Positions 38,993 through 48,939 of a stretch of DNA of 64,000 nucleotides are shown here, piece after piece. The notes beneath the pieces were generated by a model, which saw only the letters and a program-made list of their open reading frames with translations, ran no database searches and was not told the origin of the DNA. The stretch spans positions 10,766,501-10,830,500 of the forward strand of contig CANTUR010000049.1 in NCBI GenBank assembly GCA_947683625.1. Reading direction: 5' to 3'. Made by a program: the position numbers and the translations under genes. Source of the DNA: Mallotus nudiflorus. Lineage: Eukaryota; Streptophyta; Magnoliopsida; Malpighiales; Euphorbiaceae. Position 1 is the stretch's first letter; the number at the start of each line of letters is the position of its first letter.

Positions 38993-39239
38993 AGCCTTCC
39001 TGTGGCTACTTCAGTGCATCAAGAGCTCCCAAATGCTTACATTTGCTTTTGCCTTGTTAAGCTATTTGAGGATCAAGTCATCACCATATTCATCTGAGTC
39101 TTCTCTTTTAGCAATTTCTTCTCTCTTTATAGTTTTCTACATTAGTTTATAACCCTTACTACTTCTAATATCATGACTGACTTCTGGATTATCAATTTAT
39201 ACATTGTAGACTTCAATGCCTTCTTCATCAAATTTGTAC

Positions 39240-40870
39240 TAGAGATCAATAACCCCAATAGTTCAATCCTTCTTTTCATCTTTCCATACCTTAACCGTGC
39301 ATTTTTCTATCTTATCTGGCATCTTCTCATCATCAAATTCACCACCCCATCCTGTAGGCATGATTGACTCATTGGATATATCAAAAGAAGGTGGTTTGGA
39401 ATAAAACACCTTATAGTCGAACTTGCCTGAAGGTTGTCCCAATAAGTCTTCTACTCTTTCCACATCTTTAGGGGCATTAGGAGTTTTCTTATTGATTTGA
39501 ATGTCTAAGTCCTCAAAGGATTTTAGCACTTCTTCCTCACTTACTCCTGAGTTTATCATCATGGCGGTTAAGGGTGGCATATTTCGGTAATTTGGGAAAG
39601 GGTTTTTTTGGTGTTTGGTTTGGGTTTAGATTTGATTTTTCAAGGTTTATGATTTTTCCAAAGTCTATAAGGTTTTGAATTTCATGTTTAAGGTGCATGC
39701 AAGAGTCAGTGGAGTGGCCAGCAATTTGGTGAAATTTGCAGTAACTATTTAGGTCAAAGCCAAGGAGATTTAGGTTTGGTGGTCTAGAGGGGATGAAAAG
39801 TATAAGGAGGCCTTTTTGGATCAAACAGTCTAGGACTTTAGATAGGGGTTGGTGAAATTTTGAGAATCTCCTAGGTTGTTGAATAGCATGGACTACTACA
39901 ACCTAACTAGTATTTCCTTATTGTGTGCCCCCAGTTGTGTAATTTCTTGCTCAGGTGCTTCTACTAATCTTCTTTTTCTCACTTTTGATCTCCTCAGCTT
40001 GCAACCTATTCTCATAAAGGTCTACAAACATTTTAGGATTCTTCATCTGTAACCTTTCAACCAAGTTAAGTGACACAATTCAGATTATCATCTTAACCTG
40101 ATCCTTCTTAGCCAATTTTTTCTTTATTAATCCTGCTTTAATATTGAATCTAATCAGAAAATCTAAAAATGATTCATTAGGTTTTTTCTTGGTCAATTTT
40201 AGATCTTTGATGGACACTTCAAGCCTAGTATTGTAGTCATATTGCTTCAGAAAAGTGGTACACAATTCTCTCCAATCCGCTTGGATAGACTTCTCCAACC
40301 CATGATACCAATTAACAACCATACCCTCCAAGGATAGTACAAATAACTCAGTAACTACAAATAAAGGTGCCTTAATGGTACTCATAATAGTTGTATATTG
40401 ACAAAGGTGAATCCTTGGGTCTATAGTACCATCAAACTTCTATAATTATTACATCTTGAACTTATGAAGCAGCTTATCTTCCTTAAATTGCATCATATCA
40501 TCAAAGTCAAATGAGTATTTAATGCCTTGTCCTCTCATCAATTATTCCATTTTTAGACATCTTCTGAGTCAATACTTTTGTTTGCTTGGATTCTAGCTTT
40601 TGAACTTGCTCAAGTGATTCCCTTTTTGCCTTTTCAACCATGTAGCTCTCAGCATCCTCCAATTTCATTTCCATGGTAGGTACATTCCTAGTAGCATTTA
40701 AAGGTTGCCCCCCAGCATTGTCATTTCTAGTAAGTGGTGCACTCACAATACGTGGATTAGCAGCAATAGGAGGTGCAGCAATAAGTGGTGACATTAATCT
40801 AGCCAGAGCCTGTCTTAGTTCATTTTGCATTGTTGCTCTCACGTCATCCATCAATGCTCCTTTGATGTAC
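39240..40870 (-). pseudogene. gag of the C/B element
   Basis: Starts MMDDVRATMQNELRQALARL (40854), with a Pro/Ala linker, a coiled LEQVQKLESKQTKVL stretch and a gag core at 40080-40385: LEGMVVNWYHGLEKSIQ, WRELCTTFLKQYDY, PNESFLDFLIRFNIKAGLI. C-terminal: YCKFHQIAGHSTDSCMHLKH (CX2HX4HX4C knuckle-like) and EIQNLIDFGKI at 39537-39824, then an acidic region 39263-39580. This matches Tat-lineage gag. Several stops. Confidence 0.85.
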
Positions 40871-40873
40871 TTT

Positions 40874-41187
40874 AGGGTCCAATTTCCTCCCTCTTATCGT
40901 TCCATTTCTTATGCTTGTTCAGTTGGAGCTTGTGCAGCTTCTAGGTATAGTGGATTGATAGGACTCCTTTCCAGTCTGCTAAGGATCTCTTTTATAATTA
41001 GCTGCAGGCTTAAATATATTCTTACTAGTTAGGGTCCAATTTCCTCCCTCTTATCATTCCATTTCTTATGCTTGTTCAGCTGGAGCTTGTGCAGCTTCTA
41101 GTTATAGTGGATTGATAGGACTCCTTTCCAGTCTGCTAAGGATCTCTTTTATAATTAGCTGCAGGCTTAAATATATTCTTACTAGTT
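40874..41187. repeat. 157-bp tandem duplication before gag of the C/B element
   Basis: The sequence starting AGGGTCCAATTTCCTCCC at 40874 is repeated from 41031, offset 157 bp, with about three differences over the unit. Near-identity suggests a recent event. It lies in the leader next to the gag start. Confidence 0.92.
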
Positions 41188-41974
41188 TTCCATCTTTTTG
41201 ACTCCAAACATAGGAAGACCAAGATGAATCTATAATGGCTAAAAAATAAATTATTAGTATGATGCATGAAATGCATGTATGCATGATGCATGTGATATGT
41301 AACAAGTAGCAAGTAGCAAGTCAAGTCAAGTGTACATATATCCTTCCAACCTTATTCCTCCCATACATGTATTCAATAGTGAGTCTCTTTTGCTAGGATT
41401 TTTCATCTTAGCCTCAATATCAATAAGGGTATCAAGAACTGATGTGCATGCTATATCTCTCAAAGCAATAAAGCACAGAAATAACATTTCTAGTCATAAA
41501 AGGTTAGCCTAATCTTTATTAACCTAGATGGGCCTCAAAAGTATGGGTCGGGGCCTTTATAAATAGAAATACCTCATGGTAACATTTGCAAGATATTTGG
41601 ATCCTAGGGGAAATTACTAAGCCATTATATGAGCTAAGTCTGGTGGAAAAGTCAAGGTTCCCTTAGCAAGATGCCCTCCTTTAAGACTTGTGTTATAGGC
41701 CAAGGTCAGAGGGGCCCGACATCCTTTGCAAACTTAAGAGAAGACTACCCTTTAGGACATAGGTTACAAACTCTTGTCAGATGAGCTCGATAATATCTTT
41801 TGAATTGAGTTAAGGCTAAGAGTGATAGTTAGCCAATTTGTAATCCCATGAAGCTAGTGGAATAATGGAACCATAAACCAACGCCATTGCTTAATAGGGA
41901 CATGCAGAATGAATGCAAGAATAAAATAATAATTAATAAAATAATTCTAAAGAACATAAGTAGAATCAGTATTT
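41188..41974 (-). other. Leader of the C/B element
   Basis: Untranslated region between primer-binding site and gag, about 790 bp. It has short direct words (CAAGTAGCAAGTAGCAAGTC, 41300-41320). No gene was recognised; short ORFs on both strands carry no motif. Confidence 0.5.
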
Positions 41975-41996
41975 CTTATCCCTAATGGAGTTGCTA
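41975..41996 (-). promoter_or_regulatory. Primer-binding site of element C
   Basis: On the minus strand, one base after the LTR: TAGCAACTCCATTAGGGATA. It is the same site as in element A with two G-to-A changes, which shows both belong to one lineage and marks 41998-44307 as a 5' LTR. Confidence 0.85.
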
Positions 41997-41997
41997 C

Positions 41998-44307
41998 TGT
42001 AGACGGTGGGGTTTAGCACACGTCCAAGATTTTAGTAATTATGACACTATTTAAGCTCAGGGTTTTAGAGAATAGACTAACCACTATCACAAAGACATGA
42101 CATGGAGATGAGGAGTCGCCAGCCGAGGTAATAACTGGGACAAATCAAAAGTGGTGGTACTCGATTCTCTAAAAGAAAGCCAGCACCATAAGTAGGAGAT
42201 TCTATATACGAAATACTAACTTCTTTCAGTCTTGTGTTCATTTAAAATTACTTTATGAATTATTATATTATCTTTTATATACATGCAATTTCATATAAAC
42301 CTTTATTAAAACAATCAACTCCAGGCAAACTAGTCATGAAAAAATATATGTAAACAATGCATTCATTTAAATTCGCAATCCCTAAGTTAGTCTAATCTAT
42401 ATTGATTTTAATTAAATGGGCTAAATCTCCATGTTTTAATTTACAACAGAGCCCAAAGAGTAATGGGCCTAATTCCTATTCAATGTTAATTAAGTGAACC
42501 TAAATCCATTAATTTTAATTCTAAAATAGGCCTAAATCTACAAATGATGAAGTATTTAAATTAGTGGGCCAATTCTACATGTTTTAATTCTAAGGTGATC
42601 TTAAATCTACAAATTATGGAAAAGGCTTTTAATCTAGTGGGCTAAGTCTAAATTAATTAAACTAAACTAAAGTGGACCTATATCTAATTTACTAAATGAG
42701 CCTAAGTTATCTCTAACCTTAAATCTAGTTAATTATAGGTCTAAAGATGCATTTTAATTAATTAAAACTAAACATAAGTAAATTAGTAAATCTATTAAAG
42801 GGAAGGTGAATCTAATTAAATCTAAAAAATTTAAATTTATTTCAATGGGTTAAAGCCTAATATGGACTTAGATCCCAAAACATATAAAAGAAATAAACAA
42901 GCCCAAAAACATTAAAAAAAACAATCAAATAAGAGATCAAACCATCAATTAAATTTATTCTAAGAACCCTAAGTGACCTTAAGCAACAAATTATTAATAA
43001 ATAAAATAATTAGTAAGCAACTCTAATTCTATCCACTTAAATTTAATTCAATTTTAATTAAACAAACCCTAATTATCTCTATAGCCAATAATTTTAATTA
43101 ATTACCTAATTAAACCCTAATTTTACTAATCGACTAATTAAAGTAAAAAACACAATCACACACACATGATTTCATTATTCCTACTATTGGGGCTATAACA
43201 ATTATCTACTTAAAATAATAAGAAAATAAAAATTGATACAATCCCAAAAAAAATTAATTAATTAAATAATTAAAAAAACCCCAGAAATTATATTTGGCTA
43301 CAAAATTCAATCCATGGCATTCCATGGATCTTTATGGATTCGATTCTCTTAGCAAACTCATCATTTAACTCTCTCCATAATCACTAACACAAATAAAAAT
43401 AAACAATGATTAGTGAATAAACAAAATAACAATAAAAATTTAATAAAGTTAAAATTTAATAGAATCAAAATAAAAAAATAGAAGAAAGTAGGAAAAAAGA
43501 TGATGATATGGATGTAGTATTGGTTTGCCCCTCAGACTAGTAAAAATCAACATTGCTTGTTAATAGATCCTCAATATTTGTTGTTCTCCTTTCAAAAGTC
43601 TCCTGCTACTTGCTCAAAAATAAATAATTCATAGGAAAATATTTTTGAACACTGCGTAAGAAAAGTGAAAGCCTCAAAAAAAGGTTCAGGAAAAGAGAGA
43701 GGTCCCCTAGGAGAGTTTAAGCTAGGTTTTTATAGAGAAACCCTAACTAAAAAATGTATCCTATTGTGATTTTTCTCCTCTTTCAATGATAGATTTTTAA
43801 TTTTAAAAGGACTTTTTTTATTTCTTAAAAATTTAAATAAATCCCACAAAGGAATTTATGATATTATTTAACCAATTAAAATTTAGAAAATAGAAATTTT
43901 ATTTATAGTAAAAAATTAAAAAAACAAACGAAAAACATATAATTTCGACCAGAATTTTATAATTCCGATCGGAATTACACAATTTCGAACGGAATTACAT
44001 AATTTTGATCAATTTTACGTAATTTTGATAGGAATTATGTAATTCTGATTGGAATTACAAAATTCCAATCATCTTTTTTTTACTTTTAATTATAAAAAGA
44101 CCCCTGAAAAAATTTAAAATTTTCAATTAGGTCCTTAAAAAACACTACACTTAAGTCTTTTAAAAAACCAATTAAACTCTTTTTTGGAAATGCATTTAGA
44201 CTTTTAAGGTTCCAAACTTCAAGTGTTGAAGACTTATTTATAATGTTTTCATCATTGGAGTCCTCTGTCGCATTCATACTTCATCATCTTGAAATTAAGT
44301 GCTTACA
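41998..44307 (-). repeat. 5' LTR of element C (family B)
   Basis: Plus-strand TGTAGACGGTGGGG to TTAAGTGCTTACA, 2310 bp. A primer-binding site adjoins it at left. It shares long stretches with the 24191 LTR. The 20-bp palindromic array is at about 43940-44065 (AATTCCGATCGGAATTACAC type). Confidence 0.88.
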
Positions 44308-46024
44308 ACCTCACTCTAATGCCCTTGTTCCAATTCAGGACCCGCTTACCAAGGTACTAGACTCGATACCATAAAGGAGGGCCCTCCTCTGAGTGAATGG
44401 TCTAGAACAAGTCATCTCCATATTCCATCTATTCTCAGGACCACACAAGTCATTCTAAATCTATAATAGAAGCACTAATAGGTAAGTGAGTCAAATTTAT
44501 AAAATGACTAACATGGGTGTGATTGTTGTAAGTACAACATCCTAGGTCAAAGAGTTTAGGTGTTGTAGATGGATGTGTATTCAAGCTAGATGCCTCTTTA
44601 GAACACATCTACCACCCCACCTACTGATGGCGAGAAAATCATTTTTTACTTGTAGCATGCCAACAAGCAACTCCAGCTCTAGGGCCCAGACCTGTAAAAG
44701 AAAGAGGGATAGCATGTGTTAGTGAACAGATATTAAAACAAATCAAGAAAAAAGGAAAGTATAGCTTACTAGAATGGCATGCTAAAAGCCATAAAACCTC
44801 TTGGCCCCATGAACTACCTCATCCATTCTCTGGTATAAATAGGCTAAAGCATAATTGCCCTAATTGTATGTAGAAACTTGATCCAAATCCCATAGGGGCA
44901 ATAGGAACATTAAGTCCATCAAGATGATAGTGTCAGTAAATAAGGTTGTGCTGAGAAGATATATCCTAAAAGCTCGCACCACTTAGTCGATCTCATGAAG
45001 AATGACCATCACCGTAGCTCTGTCTTATGTATAAAAGCTCTTGATTGAATTAAGCTTAAGGGTATAGTGTCCCTTCATATCTGGGATCATACCTAAAAGA
45101 TGCTTGATGTAGATGCCCTTGTCTAGAGGTAGATGGCCTTGTTTGGAGTTAGATGGTATAGGCTCGCATTGAGGGGAACAGGATCTTCAGTGCATGTGAT
45201 CCCGGTAATAACAGCAAAGGAGATAGGATCCAGAGTGAGCTCCCCGAAAGAGAGGTGGAAAGTATGCATTATGTCAAACCATCTCTCCATAAGCATGTGG
45301 AGTGGCTAGTAGTCTATCCAACCCTGCTCTATAGGAAGTGGGAGTATGAAGTCCTTGAACCAGAACCTGAATCCGGTCCTTTTGATCCTCAATCAGGTTA
45401 TTGTAGAAAACCTAGGTCTTATGGAAGTTTTTGGTGCCCTTAAACGTTTGTGCATCATGCTATAAAAAGGAATCATTGAAGTTGAATTAATATAGTACAA
45501 TTTTATTGCTTTTCAAAGTAAAAAATGATTAAGTAATTGCAGACAGGCTAGTTCACCATGTTACATAGGCACAGTACCTCATAGATGAGATGATCGCCTC
45601 ATCACAGTGGTAATCACCTCTATGGAAGAGGCAATACCCCTGTGTGCTAACATATAGGCGATCATCCCTTGTCATGAGGTGATCACCTCAATTAATAGGC
45701 GATCATCTCTGCACAGTAAAGGGTAGTAAATAATTTTTAATTTTTTCACCAAATCCATAAAATGCATATTTAATCAATCTAGTTTTTAATTATAAATGAT
45801 AAATGAACATAAATATAGCCTAACTTGATATGATTTATAGGAAAAATGAGAAGGATTTGGATACTAACCTCTCTAGATGTCGATGAACAAATGTGACTCC
45901 TCAAATCGGCCAAGAGAAGAATCGTATCTCCCTTTAACAATCTAAGACTATGTGGGGCACTTGTATAAGGTAGAATGCAATCCCACTTGAGCACATGTGG
46001 CATCCTCTCATTATCCATTTTCAA
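44308..46024 (-). pseudogene. Antisense PMD (MAIN-like) accessory gene of element A, 5' part
   Basis: Exon 1 45869-46024 (MKMDNERMPHVLKWDC ... PHSLRLLKGDTILLLADLRS), ending GAG|GTTAGT. Exon 2 about 44770-45459, after TTTTTATAG. It contains the plant mobile domain: WFDIMHTFHLSFGELTL, ISFAVITGITC, then in another frame DKGIYIKHLLGMIPDMKGHY, VVRAFRIYLLSTTLFTD, LWDLDQVSTYN and GNYALAYLYQRMDEVVHGAK. It ends CTA|GTAAG. A third block starts after TTTTACAG at 44691 and a fourth after TTATAG near 44450. The gene is then cut by the C/B element and resumes at 24190. Plant mobile domains occur in host MAIN/MAIL1 and widely in TEs. One frame change and several stops make it a pseudogene. Confidence 0.8.
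45570..45720. repeat. Family-A LTR palindromes in the first intron of the antisense gene
   Basis: Units GAGATGATCGCCTC, TAGGCGATCATC, GAGGTGATCACCTC and TAGGCGATCATCTC, spaced about 25 bp apart. They are the same palindrome type as in the family-A LTRs. They lie between exon 1 (ends 45869) and exon 2 (starts 45459) of the antisense gene. Confidence 0.8.
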
Positions 46025-46117
46025 AAGAATATAAGCACAGGAAAGAATAAGAAAAAATGTAGGAAAAGAAAAAAAATAAGAGGAGGAATAAAAAGAAAAA
46101 GGAAAAGAGAAAAGTGA

Positions 46118-46130
46118 GATTTTATAGTAA
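46118..46130 (-). promoter_or_regulatory. Possible TATA box of A's antisense gene
   Basis: On the minus strand, ACTATAAAATC lies about 95 bp before the first ATG, followed by a long pyrimidine-rich leader (46030-46115). B's antisense gene has a similar pyrimidine-rich leader (30340-30415). Suggestive only. Confidence 0.35.
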
Positions 46131-46309
46131 AAAAGGGTTTGAGTTAGGTTTTTCTTTGAAGAAAAGAAAAAGGGAGAATGAAGGGGTTAATCTCAGAAAA
46201 GGGGAATTTGAAAATGGAAAATGGGATAAAAAAATATTTCCTCGTATACGTCTCAAGAATTGAGGTCATGAGATGAAAGTTTTCTAGTCGATTTAAAAAA
46301 AAAGTTTTA

Positions 46310-46925
46310 AGTAATGTAATGGGCTAAAAAAGGGCTATTCCAGTAGTATCCTCGAAGCCCGAGGATCAAGAAAGGGTTATTCAGGTAGTAACTCCCAAGC
46401 TCGAGAATCAAGAAAGGGCTATTTAGGTAGTATCACTGAAAATCATTATCAAGAAAGGGATGTTCAAGTAGTATCCCTAAAGCTCATGATCAAGAAAGGA
46501 CTGTTTAAGTTGTATCCCCAAAGCCCGTCCTTCAATAAGTGGTGTATTGGGCTAGGTAAACTCGAGAATCATATTTCAATTGAGTGATAATCGGGCAAAA
46601 AAATGCTAAAGTCTACATTTCAATTGAGTGACAATCAAGCCAAGAAAAATTGAGAGTCTACATTTTAGTTAAGTGGTGTATCGGGCGAGGAAAACTTGAG
46701 AATCATGTTTCATTTTAATGGCAATCAGGCCAAGAAAACCTGAGAGTTTACATTTTAGTTGAGTGGTGAATTAGGTTAGGAAAACCCATGAATTGCACGC
46801 CGGTTCAGTGGTGTATCAGGCCAGGAAAACACGAGGATCAACATTTTTAATTAATTCACCAAATATTAATAAGTGGTTGATCAAGCCAGGAAAACCTGAG
46901 GATTACTGTCACGTTTCAAGATTGA
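46310..46925. repeat. Two tandem arrays in the 3' region of element A
   Basis: First about five units based on CAAGAAAGGGCTATTCAGGT / AGTATCCCCAAAGCCCG (46330-46530). Then about seven units of GAGTGGTGTATCGGGC / CAGGAAAACCTGAGAATCA (46535-46910), about 50 bp each. They sit just upstream of the polypurine tract, the position of the unrelated arrays in B and C. Confidence 0.85.
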
Positions 46926-47037
46926 AGAATTCATCTCTCGTGTGAAACTTAGGAGTCATGTATGTTATTTATTATTTTCTTGTGTTATGTGTGTGATTTT
47001 TTTTAAAAAAAAATTATCATTGCATGCATTTGTTTTT

Positions 47038-47058
47038 TCAAAAAATAAAGGGGCAAGC
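47038..47058 (+). promoter_or_regulatory. Polypurine tract of element A
   Basis: AAAAAATAAAGGGGCAAGC abuts the TGTAGACACTC start of the 3' LTR. Confidence 0.85.
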
Positions 47059-48934
47059 TGTAGACACTCGATTCGATCAGCCCATGATAGGGGGCAAATT
47101 ATGAATGCTCAATTTGGTTGGCCCATAATAGAGCCCAATGAAGAGAAATACAAAGCCTAAATGGAAGAGAGAAACTAAAAATCTTCTCGAAAATGAGCCT
47201 GAGAGCTTGAAACCCATAAATTTGAGCCTAAAACCCCTATAGAACAAGCCCATGTCACCTCAGCCCACTAGGCCTAGTGCAAAGTGGTCCAAAGAGGCGA
47301 CGTCTCTTTGAAGAGGTAATCGCCTCTACAACAGTAGATGATGAGGCAATCACCTCATCGTATAAGCATTGCCTCTGCACACAACCACTTGCCTCTGCAT
47401 TAAATGCAAAGGTGACAATGGTGGTTAAGGGTGGGCCCACCTTAAGTAGAACTCAATCTCTGGTATGAAAAAGAAAATCTTTAAGAAGGGAAAAAGGTTA
47501 AAAAATGCAAGGATTAAAAGAATGTGGTAGGGAGATAGCCTAAGGATGGGTTTTAAAAGGGAGAGAATGAGAGAGAAAAAAAGGAGGATGGGCAATTTTA
47601 GCAAAAAAGAGAGATTTTTCAAGAGAGAAAAGGAACCTATAAAACAAGAAGAAGAAAAAAACATTCTTGAGGAGGAAGGAAGGAAGGGGAACCAAATTCA
47701 AGGGGGATTCTCTTGAAGAATAAGTGTAGAAAAACTTACATTCAAGTGAAGTTCAACACCTATATCCATTTCTGATGGCTAACTATATTGGAAAAGCTCA
47801 TCTTTTAGTAATTATCTTGACTTCTTCTCAATGATTAAGATATAGATTTGTATAATCTCTTACTTGTTTATATAATGCCTAGCTTACTTGTTTATTAGAT
47901 TGTTTATTCACTCTCTTTTGTTCATTGCTTGTGATATGCCATGTCCTTAGCATGATTTACTGCATTTTAGGTGTAGTTGTGAGTCTAGCTTGTCTATACT
48001 AGTTAATCCTTGCTTGAAGTAGAAGTTTACTAATTTGAGAGTCGTCTGATCCTGTTGATCAAGCAAGGCAATCGCCACTTTGATAGGCCCTCAAGTATCT
48101 TTAGTTTTGATATTTCATATAAATCATGCATGGTTTGAATCTTTATAAATCCCCTTCTCTTATATTTTTAGTTTACTTTGCATGGTCATTTTCACTATTT
48201 CATTTAGGGTTAATGTTTGAACATTCGTAATCTCTATTTGTATAAATCATATTTTGTAAATTAACTTGTCATTTCTTCTTGTATGATTTTATATGTCTTG
48301 GAAGTTAATATCTTGTGCATTACAAGGAATCAGAACAATTTTAATCGTTTGATGTAGTACCTAACCCTTTTCTCCCTTTTATATATATTTTTATATAATT
48401 TAATGCTTGTTTACATTTGGTTTATTTTTTGTTTATTATACTTTTATTTTGCACAAAATGTTGTAATCCTTAACCCCTTCCCCTATTTAATTTGAATATA
48501 TGGTTGTAAATTATTATTATTTGCTTTATTTATGGTGAATGTTAAAACCAAATGCATAAAGGAAACTAATGTCCAAACTCGGGCTTAATTATAAAATTAG
48601 ACAATTGTTCAAAGGAAATTACAATTTTTGTGTTGATAAAGAAATCATTGGATAATTAAGGGTAATAAATTACAAAACACAAACGGAAGCCAACCGTAAG
48701 GTTGGGTGAGCATTTAAATGCCCATATCCAGTTTTTGAATTCGTTCTCTGATGACGGCTTTTGGGAACCTTCATGGAATCCAGTTGCTGTATAAGTGTGT
48801 CCCAACTTTCATCCGGATGGCAACTCCATCTCCAATTAGGTTTTAAGACCTATTTCATATTTTTTAGTAGGTCTCGAGCTCACACAATATCGTGATAGTC
48901 AAACACTTGGGCGCACGCTGAACTCCCACCTATA
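47059..48934 (+). repeat. 3' LTR of element A
   Basis: TGTAGACACTCGATTCG to CTCCCACCTATA, 1876 bp, followed by the CTAGG target duplication. It is fuller than the 5' LTR, keeping the roughly 190 bp deleted there. Palindromic units at 47292-47375 and 48058-48075; purine-rich block 47500-47690 (the minus-strand ORF there is low-complexity). Confidence 0.92.
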
Positions 48935-48939
48935 CTAGG

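Larger units (their letters stand above)
24191..44307 (-). mobile_element. Nested minus-strand Tat-lineage complex C/B
   Basis: Reading right to left: 5' LTR (44307-41998), primer-binding site, gag, protease twice, truncated RT/RNase H, aRH, integrase, antisense accessory genes, tandem array, PPT, LTR (29354-27152), another tandem array, PPT, LTR (26408-24191). The outermost LTRs resemble each other most closely (shared runs around 25490-25700 and 43380-43600), so they look like the ends of element C. The middle LTR with its own PPT and array is a second element, B, inserted in C's array, and the two are now fused. No target duplication is found at the outer ends (TGCGC left, ACCTC right). 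The complex sits inside A's antisense gene. Confidence 0.8.
12526..48934 (+). mobile_element. Element A: outer Tat-lineage LTR retrotransposon with nested insertions
   Basis: The two homologous LTRs (12526-14207, 47059-48934) are flanked outside by identical CTAGG (12521-12525 and 48935-48939), so they are ends of one insertion. Inside, in order: primer-binding site, leader, gag, protease with a GxGLG patch, RT, RNase H, a second archaeal-type RNase H, integrase, a long 3' region with an antisense PMD gene, a tandem array and a polypurine tract. An RNase H followed by a second aRH is diagnostic of the plant Tat lineage. The region 24191-44307 is a separate minus-strand complex; without it, A is about 16.3 kb, within the large size range of Tat/Ogre elements. 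A landed in the copia relic. Confidence 0.9.

Noticed and set aside
38288..39152. Plus-strand ORFs opposite the proteases
   Set aside because: Antisense shadows of the well-supported minus-strand protease; they also lie within pol, unlike the accessory genes beyond integrase.
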